From the NCBI RefSeq assembly GCF_017571495.1, contig NZ_JAGETZ010000005.1, forward strand, positions 124,001 to 188,000: 64,000 nucleotides of DNA, given 5' to 3'. Of the stretch, positions 7,802-15,178 are shown piece after piece (within the stretch, counting starts at the first letter, position 1; each line of letters opens with the position of its first letter). A program made the position numbers and the translations under genes. The notes under the pieces are model-generated. The model had not been told where the DNA came from and made no database searches. It saw only the letters and a list, made by a program, of their open reading frames with translations. Source of the DNA: Hymenobacter negativus. GTDB taxonomy: Bacteria > Bacteroidota > Bacteroidia > Cytophagales > Hymenobacteraceae.

Positions 7802-7936
7802 AAAAAAGGCCACCGTATCACAACGATGGCCTTAAAGCAGCGGGCGCGGCCGAGCGGTGTCTACCCCACCGGTTCAGCCAACACACCGCCGCACAAGCAG
7901 GTCCTTTCCACATTTCCAGCCCGTGCGGGGTACTTA
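7802..7936 (-). ncRNA. Candidate structured non-coding RNA with own promoter and terminator
   Basis: On the minus strand a TTG-N21-TACCTTTG promoter (7942-7973) precedes about 135 nt of base-paired sequence and a terminator at 7802-7834. Pairings by eye: GCACGGGC near the 5' end with GCCCGCTGC near the 3' end (one bulge); GCGGC/GCCGC; and GGTGT/ACACC closing a 22-nt loop. About 26 nt stay unpaired on the 5' side, giving a rod with a one-sided bubble. In the terminator stem (GGCCATCGT/ACGGTGGCC) the single non-Watson-Crick pair is G-U only if transcribed on this strand, which supports the orientation. The SRP domain IV signature is absent. A 6S-type or novel RNA is possible; no family could be assigned. 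Confidence 0.5.
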
Positions 7937-7941
7937 TGGGA

Positions 7942-7973
7942 CAAAGGTACGACAACCATTGATGTACATACAA
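7942..7973 (-). promoter_or_regulatory. Promoter of the candidate non-coding RNA
   Basis: Minus strand: TTG (7973-7971), 21 bp, TACCTTTG (7949-7942). Transcription would begin near 7935. Confidence 0.55.
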
Positions 7974-8122
7974 TGAAAAAGCTCCGGCCAAATGGTCGGG
8001 GTTTTGTAAGTGAGCTATTGGGCCCTGGTGTTTGACCTCGATGTGCTGGTTAACCATCTTGCCGTTCTGCTCCCTATTCTGTCAGGCTGAGCTAAAATGC
8101 CTTGCTACAACAAGTGCCTGCC

Positions 8123-11100
8123 TCAAAACAGGAAGCCCAGCCGAACGAGTGGCAGACGGTCTTCTTCCGAGATGCCGTACATGGCCGCGATGACCACCTG
8201 CGGCGTGGGCGCCAGCCACAAACCCGGGCCGTACCCCCGGTGCCAGCTGTTGGAGTGTTCGCCAGGCACCCACACGCGTCCCACATCGTGGAAGGCCAGT
8301 AGCCCCAGGGTGGCCGGCAAGAAGTAGCTGCGGAAGCGTGCGAGCTGCAGGCGCAGCTCCGTGTTGTTGTACGCACTCTGGCTGCCGGCAAAGCGGGTGC
8401 GGCCGTAGCCGCGCAGGTTGGTTAGGCCCCCCAGCGTGGCGGCCTGGAAAAACTCATAATCGCCAAAGTTGACAGTGCCCCCGAAACGGGTGGCCAGGGT
8501 CAGGCGCAAGGGGAAGCGGAAGCTGCGGTAGAGGGTCAGGTTTGACGTGAGCTGGGTGAGCGGCTGGGCAGTGGCGGTGAGTGGGCGCAGAGCCAGCAGT
8601 TCCGTTTGCCAGTGAATGCCTTGGGGCAGTTCGGCCTGCGTGTGGAGGCCTCTTAGCTCATAGCCCAGGCGGGCTCCCAGGTATTGCTTAACGGCCAGCA
8701 GTGTAGCAGGCCGCAGGCGCGCATCGATGCTTTGGTCGAGAATACGGCCAGGACTGTTTTCTACATCAACGCCCTGATAAATAGGGCCGCCAAATGCCAC
8801 GCCGCGCCGTCCGATGGTGTGACGAAGCAGGGCGGCGGCCGTCAGGTTGCGAAACCGCACCCGGTAGTAGGGGGCGCTGGTGGGCTGGTCAGGCACCAGG
8901 TGGGTATCGTTGCCCAGGCCGTAGAAGCTGCGCACGTAGTTGGGGGCCTGCACCGCCGCCCGCAGCTGCAAATCGAACGAGCCCACGGCGTGGGTCAGCA
9001 GCCCGTCGTAGGCAAAGTTGAACGCGCCGGTGCGCAAGGCCACATTGCCGGTAAACTGGTGGGTGGCGGCCCAAGGGGATTTGCGAAAGCCCGGCCGCTT
9101 CAGCAGCAAGCCCACACCCACGAATAATCCATCGTCGACATTATAGCTCCAGGGATACAGCGGGCCGGCGTAGGGGTACTGAAACGCGGTGCGGTTGTAA
9201 GCATTAATGTCGGGCTGCGCTGCCAGATGCAGCTTGGTATCGGAGCCATGGGCGGCGGCAACCAGGCCCGTTGGGGTGTCATAGGCCACGACGGTGTGCC
9301 GCCCGGCGCTCACTGCCGAGGCATCGCGCAGCGTATCCACGCCCTCACCGCCTACCACGCGCACCGTTGGGCCGTGCGCAACCAGGCCATTCAAAACAAA
9401 TACATCCGCACCGCCCTGGCCGTAAAGCCGGATTTCCGCGGTTTCCTCGGTGGAGAAGGTGCGTTGGTAGCGCACGACTCCCCGCGAGCCCGCTAGAGGC
9501 CGGGCATACACCGTGACTTGCGTGTGGGCATTATCCTGGCGCATCACTTCAAATTCCTCGCGTTCGTCGCTGCCCACTACGTCCACGGCCTGAGCCAGGA
9601 AACGGTAGTATTGGTCGGCCCAGATTGGCAGCTGCGCCCGGTGAGCCTGGAGCTTGGCCAAAATGATGGGCCCCGACAAACGGTAAATGGAATCGGGCCA
9701 CTGGCGGAGGCCTTGGTCCAGCACCGCATCGGTCAGACTTGCTTGCACCGAATCGGCCAGCGTCTGCCAATCGGTGCGGCTCAGCCCGGTCAGAAAAGAA
9801 CGGTCGAAGTAACGGGCCTGGTAGTTGAAACTGTTCACATTGCGAAAGCCGTTGCTGAAGCCCTGCAGCCGCGGCAGCAGTGACTCTACACTGGCCTGCC
9901 GGGGCAGCACGCCCTCGTTCACAAACAGGGCCTGGTCGCGGTCGCGGGGCAGAGGGCGAAACAGCTTACCACCCTCCGGCAAGGGGTAGGCCAGCCAGCG
10001 CCACTGGTCGTCGTGGCGGTCCCAGTCGGCCAGCACCATATCCAGCAGGCGAGCCCGCAGCACAGCCCGCTGGTCGACGCGGTTGCGGGCGCTGGCTTGC
10101 AGCTGGGCCAGTACCTCGGTGGTGCTGTAGCGCCGGTTTGCGGGGCGGCCCGGGAAGCTGCGCGGCGGGGCCGGGTCGCGGGCTTCGAGTAGGGCCAGGG
10201 TGCCCGCAAACTCGCGGCGGTAAATGCCCAGGCGCGGGTCATCGGGCACGAGGATGAGCTGGGGAGTGGTGTGGCCTACGCCCGCCGCTTCGGCCAGCGG
10301 GGGCACCATCAAGGCCGCATAAGGGTGGGCCGCCGAAATCTGGTCCTGTACAATAGCCGCCGCAAAAGTCTCGTGTAAAAAGCCAGGCACCGAAGCATCG
10401 GTGTTTTTATCTATCGAGCGGAGCACAAATTCCTGGCCATTGGCGGCGCGCAGGCGCAAGGACTTGGTCTGGTAGCCCCCGCCGTGCTTGAGGGGCGTCA
10501 GGCCGCCGTAGGCCGTGGCTAGGTTTAGCACCGGCACGCGCACGGGCTGTTGCCACTCGCGGCGGTAGTTGGCTCCCTGGAGCCAGATTCTGAACCGGCC
10601 GGCCTGGTAGCGGTTGCTGCCCCGAACCACCGCCGTAGCAGGCGGCGTGGCGGCCCGCTGGAGGGTATCGGGGTTCTCGTTCACTGCAACGCTGGGGTCA
10701 GTCCAGTGCTGCTCCGCTGCCATTGCACCGGCCGGATGCTCGGTATCGGGCCGCCAGTAGGTGGCCTTAACCTGGCCATTGGGCGCGTACTCAAGTCGCG
10801 TGAAGCCGTCGCCGACTGGCGTTGCGGGTGGTGCTGCTACGGCCGGGGTGGGCTTGGTAACAGGTGCTGCCGTGCTGCTGATGAAGTAGTGCAGGGCGTT
10901 TTCCTCGTCGTAGCGGGCGTGGCGGCGGCCCTGACCGCTGATGTAAACGAGACCGGGGTAGTGCTCGAGCGTACCGCGGAGCGAGCGCCGCAACTGGTGG
11001 TAGCCGGGGTTGGGCAGCAGGGGCAGAGTCCAGCTGGCGCGGGCTAGCGGGTGCTGCCCCACCAGCAGCACATGGCGCCCCTGGTTGCGACGAAGCACAT

Positions 11101-11659
11101 CGTTCAGCTGGGCCAATACCTCGGTGCTGCTCTGGGCTTCGCAAGTAGTGGGTGTCGTGCCGGATTCGGGTTGCCGCAGCCACCAGCCGGTGTTGAGTAC
11201 CACCAGGGTGTGCTGGGCGTCGAGGGCCAGCTCGGCCGGGCCAGGGCAGGGCGCTTCGGGCATTACCGCGCCGGGGCGGCCGGCCGGAGTGGCCAGCAGC
11301 CGGGCCAACTGCTCGTCACGAGCATCGTCGAGGCCGCCGGGTACGACCACCAACCGGCCCGGAAAGCCATGAAGCTGGGCCAGTAGCGCGACCTGGGCTG
11401 AAGACGCTGGTGCGCCCGCCGCCGGCAGCAGAGTACGCCCGAGGCGGTCGTCCAGCAGTACCAGGGTGCTATGGCCATTCAGGGCAGCGGCTTGCAGCTC
11501 CACGGCACGCAGGGTTTGGGCAAGCTGCGGAGCCGTTCCGCGCCCCGCACCGCCTACCACAAATACGGTGCAAGCCGTGCCCGACTGCGCCTCCGCTACT
11601 AGAATGAATAGAAAGCTCAGGCCGAATAGCAAGCCTGCAACGACATTATACCTGTGCAT
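8123..11659 (-). CDS. Metallophosphatase-like (degenerate) / BamA-type beta-barrel fusion protein
   Basis: An 1178-residue exported protein (signal peptide 1-24). Residues 30-270 follow the metallophosphatase domain found on similar Bacteroidota proteins, but its metal motifs are altered: GGAG (36-39) for GDxG, LDD (69-71) for GDN, PGGLDD (107-112) for GNHD, NTGWWL for DTQWWL, GQHPL for HHPL. Residues about 390-690 contain FVLRSIDKNTDAS and MVLADWDRHDDQWRW, a kinase-like segment of the same families. From about 850 a D15/BamA-like barrel follows, with YNNTELRLQLARF and GLLAFHDVGRVWVPGE, and the chain ends in LVRLGFLF with the expected terminal Phe. Probably in the outer membrane with the rest facing the periplasm. 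The phosphatase part is likely a binding domain rather than an enzyme. Confidence 0.85.
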   Translation of the reverse strand: MHRYNVVAGLLFGLSFLFILVAEAQSGTACTVFVVGGAGRGTAPQLAQTLRAVELQAAALNGHSTLVLLDDRLGRTLLPAAGAPASSAQVALLAQLHGFPGRLVVVPGGLDDARDEQLARLLATPAGRPGAVMPEAPCPGPAELALDAQHTLVVLNTGWWLRQPESGTTPTTCEAQSSTEVLAQLNDVLRRNQGRHVLLVGQHPLARASWTLPLLPNPGYHQLRRSLRGTLEHYPGLVYISGQGRRHARYDEENALHYFISSTAAPVTKPTPAVAAPPATPVGDGFTRLEYAPNGQVKATYWRPDTEHPAGAMAAEQHWTDPSVAVNENPDTLQRAATPPATAVVRGSNRYQAGRFRIWLQGANYRREWQQPVRVPVLNLATAYGGLTPLKHGGGYQTKSLRLRAANGQEFVLRSIDKNTDASVPGFLHETFAAAIVQDQISAAHPYAALMVPPLAEAAGVGHTTPQLILVPDDPRLGIYRREFAGTLALLEARDPAPPRSFPGRPANRRYSTTEVLAQLQASARNRVDQRAVLRARLLDMVLADWDRHDDQWRWLAYPLPEGGKLFRPLPRDRDQALFVNEGVLPRQASVESLLPRLQGFSNGFRNVNSFNYQARYFDRSFLTGLSRTDWQTLADSVQASLTDAVLDQGLRQWPDSIYRLSGPIILAKLQAHRAQLPIWADQYYRFLAQAVDVVGSDEREEFEVMRQDNAHTQVTVYARPLAGSRGVVRYQRTFSTEETAEIRLYGQGGADVFVLNGLVAHGPTVRVVGGEGVDTLRDASAVSAGRHTVVAYDTPTGLVAAAHGSDTKLHLAAQPDINAYNRTAFQYPYAGPLYPWSYNVDDGLFVGVGLLLKRPGFRKSPWAATHQFTGNVALRTGAFNFAYDGLLTHAVGSFDLQLRAAVQAPNYVRSFYGLGNDTHLVPDQPTSAPYYRVRFRNLTAAALLRHTIGRRGVAFGGPIYQGVDVENSPGRILDQSIDARLRPATLLAVKQYLGARLGYELRGLHTQAELPQGIHWQTELLALRPLTATAQPLTQLTSNLTLYRSFRFPLRLTLATRFGGTVNFGDYEFFQAATLGGLTNLRGYGRTRFAGSQSAYNNTELRLQLARFRSYFLPATLGLLAFHDVGRVWVPGEHSNSWHRGYGPGLWLAPTPQVVIAAMYGISEEDRLPLVRLGFLF

Positions 11660-11939
11660 GATAGGCTAATTTACCTGCATGAATATAATGGGCTATTCTT
11701 CGTTCCGCACTGATACGGGCAGAATGCTCAGGCTCTCAGCATCACATTGTAGACATGATGCCAGCGCTTTTGGTCAATGATTGTTGCCCGATTACGGTGA
11801 CAGCTTTACGGACGATTCTGACAGCGCGGTACCTTTTTATTCGTCTGATTAACAAGTGCTAAAAGCCAGCTGTTGCTACGCGCTATGCCACAGTTTAAGG
11901 AGCCGGTGCTCATGACAGTGAGCATTTCAAAAGGGTGAG

Positions 11940-12716
11940 TTACTGTTTCTGACTGGCTCCTTTTGCCGCCGCTTCAATGACGTCGGCCACCGCTTTGGGC
12001 TGCGCAATGAAAACGACGTGGCTGCCCCGCAACTCGGTGACAGTAGTGTGGGAGCGTTGGTACATCTTGCGCTGAATGTCTGGATTGATGCTTTTGTCGT
12101 CGCGGGCCAGCACAGCCCAGGCGGGCTTGGTTTTCCAGGCAGCCTGCGTCAGCGGCGTGCCGAAGCACTTGGCCGCCACCGGGCCCTGCGAGGCATACAT
12201 AAACGCCGCCTTTTCCTTGCTCACATCGGCGCAGAAACCGGCGTGAAACTTGGCCTGGTCGTAGTAGATAAAACCGGATTCATCGGGCGGGAGGATGCCA
12301 TTTTCGGGCGCAGGCGGCGCCGACATGGCCCATTGTAGCGTGGTTTCGCCAGCATCGGGCTGGTAGGCATTCACATACACCAGGCTGGCTACTTTAGCCG
12401 ACGCCCCGGCTTGGGTGATAACCGACCCGGCCCAAGAGTGCCCTACCAGCACGGTAGGGCCGTTTTGCCGGACCAGCGCCCGGTTCACGGCTGCTACGTC
12501 GTCATCCAGCGAGGTCAGCGGGTTTTGCACGATGGTCACCGTGTAGCCCCGACTCTTCAGGATATTGGCCACGCCCTCCCAACCAGACCCGTCGGCGAAG
12601 GCACCGTGGACGAGGACGATATTTTTAGCAGGAGCCTGGGCGGAAGCATCGCCGGCTTGCAACAGGCCGACGCTCAGCAAGGCGAACGCGGCACGTTTGA
12701 TAGGAAAAGAATTCAT
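11940..12716 (-). CDS. Exported alpha/beta-fold hydrolase (paralogue of the 38977 gene)
   Basis: A 258-residue protein with a signal peptide (to about residue 27, DASAQA). The core is a compact alpha/beta hydrolase of the salicylate-esterase/MES-like type: NIVLVHGAFADGSGWEG (oxyanion hole), QNPLTSLDDDVAA, the nucleophile elbow VLVGHSWAGSVI with Ser, the acid loop VLARDDKSINPD and the base in ELRGSHVVFIAQP. All catalytic positions are intact. Substrate unknown; relatives hydrolyse small esters. The nearest relative visible is the plus-strand gene at 38977 in this window. It stands alone, with about 280 bp of featureless DNA on its downstream side and the cupin gene 55 bp upstream of its start codon. 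Confidence 0.88.
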   Translation of the reverse strand: MNSFPIKRAAFALLSVGLLQAGDASAQAPAKNIVLVHGAFADGSGWEGVANILKSRGYTVTIVQNPLTSLDDDVAAVNRALVRQNGPTVLVGHSWAGSVITQAGASAKVASLVYVNAYQPDAGETTLQWAMSAPPAPENGILPPDESGFIYYDQAKFHAGFCADVSKEKAAFMYASQGPVAAKCFGTPLTQAAWKTKPAWAVLARDDKSINPDIQRKMYQRSHTTVTELRGSHVVFIAQPKAVADVIEAAAKGASQKQ

Positions 12717-12770
12717 AGTTGTTTGTCGTGAAAAGTCAGGTTGGCAAAAAGTAAAAGCTGCTTTCTATAC

Positions 12771-13313
12771 CTAGATGAGGTACTTGGCCAGCAGCGCCTG
12801 CATGGTACCCTTGCGCTGGGCGCGGTGCGCCACCCAGCGTAACACAGGTGCCAGCACGCGCCTTAAGCCGGGCAAATTCAGGTCGCCCAGCACGGCCATG
12901 ATGGCAAGGTGCGTGAACTGCTTCGGCACCGATTTGGCATCGGTCAGTCCATCAGCGGCCAAGCCGTACACAAGGCGCAAGGAATTCTCAAACCCCTCGT
13001 GACCAGGCCGGATGACGGCCCGAAACGTGATTTCCTGCGCGCTGGCATTGGTGAAGCTGTGCACCGCCCCGATGGGCACGGTGTATGAGTCGCCCGGCCG
13101 CAGCACCAGGGGCTGCGCTGCACTGGTGTTGATAACCAATTCGCCCTCAATGGCCGTGAAGGTTTCCGTAAACCGGGTATGAAAGTGCGGCGGCGGTCCA
13201 CCACCGGGCCGCAGTGTAAGCACCAGCTCGGTGAACCTGCCAGCCGTTTCCGCCGATGTTCGGACGAAGGTGACCGTGTCCTGGATGACTGGATTGATGA
13301 TTTTTCGTTGCAT
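12771..13313 (-). CDS. Cupin-domain protein
   Basis: A 180-residue protein with a single conserved beta-barrel cupin. Motif 1 is PPPHFHTRFTETFTAIEGEL and motif 2 is PGDSYTVPIGAVHSF, which supply two His and one Glu in the first motif and one His in the second for metal binding. The C-terminal third (residues 120-180) is helical. Cytoplasmic. The function may be enzymatic (dioxygenase, isomerase) or sensory; the sequence does not decide. The start at 13313 is preferred because the family begins with a short lead into NPVIQDTVTF; an in-frame ATG at 13355 would add 14 residues. Reads in the same direction as the hydrolase at 11940 and may be transcribed with it. Confidence 0.82.
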   Translation of the reverse strand: MQRKIINPVIQDTVTFVRTSAETAGRFTELVLTLRPGGGPPPHFHTRFTETFTAIEGELVINTSAAQPLVLRPGDSYTVPIGAVHSFTNASAQEITFRAVIRPGHEGFENSLRLVYGLAADGLTDAKSVPKQFTHLAIMAVLGDLNLPGLRRVLAPVLRWVAHRAQRKGTMQALLAKYLI

Positions 13314-13373
13314 GACATTCGACTGATTTAGAGGAAGTTTCCTCGTGTCCTGCATTAAACTTCGGTGGGTCCG

Positions 13374-14015
13374 CTACTGAACAGCCACCTCTTCCCGCCG
13401 GTCCTGCACCCGCACGTACACCCGCTCCCCGATGCGGAAAGGGGCACGGGAGAGGAGCTTTATTTCCATCGGTACGTCGCCGGTTCCGGCCGGCCCCACG
13501 CGCTCCACCACCCCGGTGCTGACCCGGGCCGGTGGGGCTGGTGCCCATACCCGCGCCGAGTCGCCAACCCGAACGCCGGCCCGCCAGCTGCCGGGCAGCA
13601 GCACTGAAACTACCAGGTCGCTACGCCGAGACAGCGTAGTTACCAGTGTGGCGGGCGTCAGGTACTGCCCGGCGCTGATGTAGGAGGGCCCCAGAAATCC
13701 CGTGCGGGGCGCGATGACAAACGAGTAGTTGTAGAGCCGGGCCAGTACCTGTCCGCGCCGAACGTACTCGCCGCCGCAGAAGTACACCCGCTGCACCCGT
13801 CCGGCGGTGCGGGCCCGCAACGACTCCTCGCCCCCGGCGCCCACCCGGCCCGTGGTGACGAGCAGGGTGGAATCAATTGAAGGCCCAGCCAACCCGGTTT
13901 CCAGTACCGGCTCACGGTCTGCTGGCGATGGGGCATCAGCCAGCGGCTCCAGGTATTTCAGGATGCCCAGCAGCACCAGGCCCCCGCAGATGCTGGAAAA
14001 GAGGCGCGTGTTCAC
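13374..14015 (-). CDS. HlyD/RND-type periplasmic adaptor-like protein, short
   Basis: A 213-residue protein with one N-terminal membrane anchor (FSSICGGLVLLGILKYLE). It then shows the lipoyl/barrel-sandwich pattern of membrane-fusion proteins: LRARTAGRVQRVYFCGGEYV, RRGQVLARLYNYSFVIAPRT, GFLGPSYISAGQYLTPATL and a beta-barrel stretch up to VYVRVQDRREEV. The long coiled-coil hairpin of full adaptors is absent, so it is about half the usual length. Only 2 bp separate its start from the MBL-fold gene, so the two are surely cotranscribed. No pump or outer-membrane channel gene is next to it, which leaves its partner unknown. Confidence 0.7.
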   Translation of the reverse strand: MNTRLFSSICGGLVLLGILKYLEPLADAPSPADREPVLETGLAGPSIDSTLLVTTGRVGAGGEESLRARTAGRVQRVYFCGGEYVRRGQVLARLYNYSFVIAPRTGFLGPSYISAGQYLTPATLVTTLSRRSDLVVSVLLPGSWRAGVRVGDSARVWAPAPPARVSTGVVERVGPAGTGDVPMEIKLLSRAPFRIGERVYVRVQDRREEVAVQ

Positions 14016-14017
14016 GG

Positions 14018-15037
14018 CTAGCGTTTGCCCGTGGCTTTGTTGGTGCTGATGTCCTTATAAGCGTTCGGCAAATTGAAATTGCTGTGCAGCCAATTGAACA
14101 GCACATAGCCTTTGTCGAACTCGCGGAGCGTGACGGCCTGCCGGGTTTGCTCCAACGTGAGGCCTTGGCTTACGGCGGCTTCCACCTGGCTTTGCAGGGC
14201 CGCCACGTAGTCAATGGTGTACTTGATGCCGGCTTTGGTCGTGATGCGGCCGTGGCCGGGCACCACAATGGCATCGGCGGGCAGGAAGTCGTACATCTTG
14301 CGCAGGTTCGCGGCGGGTTCCAGGAAGTAGCCGTCGAAGAGCCAGGGAATGGTCGGGGCCTCGGCAATGAAGGGATTGCCAGCCCAGAAAACCTTAGCTG
14401 AGGGCAGCCAGACGAACAAATCGGCCGGCGATTGGGCCGTGCCGCCGTTCAGGAATTCGACTACCTTGCCACCGCCCAAGTCGAGCTTCAGCGAGTTGTT
14501 CTTGGCAATGGTAATGTCGGCCGGCCGGTAGGTAGTAGCTTCAATGCCGCGCCCAGTGCCAAAAAGCCGGACCATGAACTGCTTGATGCCCGCGTAGTTC
14601 TGGCGCAGGTTTTCCTTGGCAAACTCGTTCTGGATGATGAGCGTCGAGGCCGGCAGCAGGTAATTGGTGAAGCAGTGGTCGCCGTGGTCGCTGGTGTTCA
14701 CCGCGTACAGAATCGGCTTCTGCGTAACGGTACGCAGCAGTTTGATTTGCTGGTCGAAAAGCCGCTTGGTGAGCATGGTTTCAATCATCAGTACGCCCTT
14801 GTCGCCGATGATAAAGCCGCCCGTAGTGGCCTGCGGAATGCCCTTGGTCGTCTCCCGCTCCGCCGTGGCTGGAATGACGGCATACACACCATCGGTGATT
14901 TTGTGTAGCGTCAGCGTCACCTTATTGGCGTCCCATATGGGCACAGCCGGCGGCAGCGGCACTTGGGCCAAACTGGCAGCGGGAAATAGCCAGGTCGCGA
15001 TGAGGCTGGCCAGGAGTAGCAATGAGGCAGTTTTCAT
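14018..15037 (-). CDS. Exported MBL-fold protein with altered metal-binding motifs
   Basis: A 339-residue protein with a signal peptide (cut near SLAQ, residue 25). It has a metallo-beta-lactamase fold, but the HxHxDH motif reads NTSDHGDHC (residues 114-122), so Ser116 stands where the first His is expected. The third-motif His is missing (GGTAQSPADLF) and the bridging Asp is Asn (WAGNPF). The last motif VPGHG is kept. Relatives with NTSxHGDH are known to me as generic MBL-fold hydrolases, so the first change may be a subfamily trait, but several ligands are lost together. Activity is doubtful or uses a different metal set. First gene of a two-gene unit with the adaptor at 13374. Confidence 0.85.
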   Translation of the reverse strand: MKTASLLLLASLIATWLFPAASLAQVPLPPAVPIWDANKVTLTLHKITDGVYAVIPATAERETTKGIPQATTGGFIIGDKGVLMIETMLTKRLFDQQIKLLRTVTQKPILYAVNTSDHGDHCFTNYLLPASTLIIQNEFAKENLRQNYAGIKQFMVRLFGTGRGIEATTYRPADITIAKNNSLKLDLGGGKVVEFLNGGTAQSPADLFVWLPSAKVFWAGNPFIAEAPTIPWLFDGYFLEPAANLRKMYDFLPADAIVVPGHGRITTKAGIKYTIDYVAALQSQVEAAVSQGLTLEQTRQAVTLREFDKGYVLFNWLHSNFNLPNAYKDISTNKATGKR

Positions 15038-15061
15038 GTCATTTTAGGGGGATAAAAGGCC

Positions 15062-15178
15062 GGTCATGCCGAGCGCAGCCGAGGCATCTCGCGTGCAGCA
15101 GCGACTCCTTTGATTGGATTACTTGGGCAAGCGAGATGCCTCGACTGCGCTCGCCATGGCTGCCATGACCGGATTGAT
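15062..15178. repeat. Dispersed inverted-repeat element (copy 1)
   Basis: Left arm begins GTCATGCCGAGCGCAGCCGA and continues GGCATCTCG; right arm holds CGAGATGCCTCGACTGCGCT and ends near CATGACCGG. The arms are imperfect complements separated by a spacer of about 35 bp. Related sequences occur at 18889-18985 and 36385-36420. Such GTCATGC-GAGCGCAG-GCATCTC hairpins are a typical intergenic repeat type in Hymenobacter-like genomes. Confidence 0.7.

Noticed and set aside
7802..7936. Identification of the minus-strand RNA as 4.5S/SRP RNA
   Set aside because: The conserved domain IV sequence with its GGAA loop and AGCAG side is absent.
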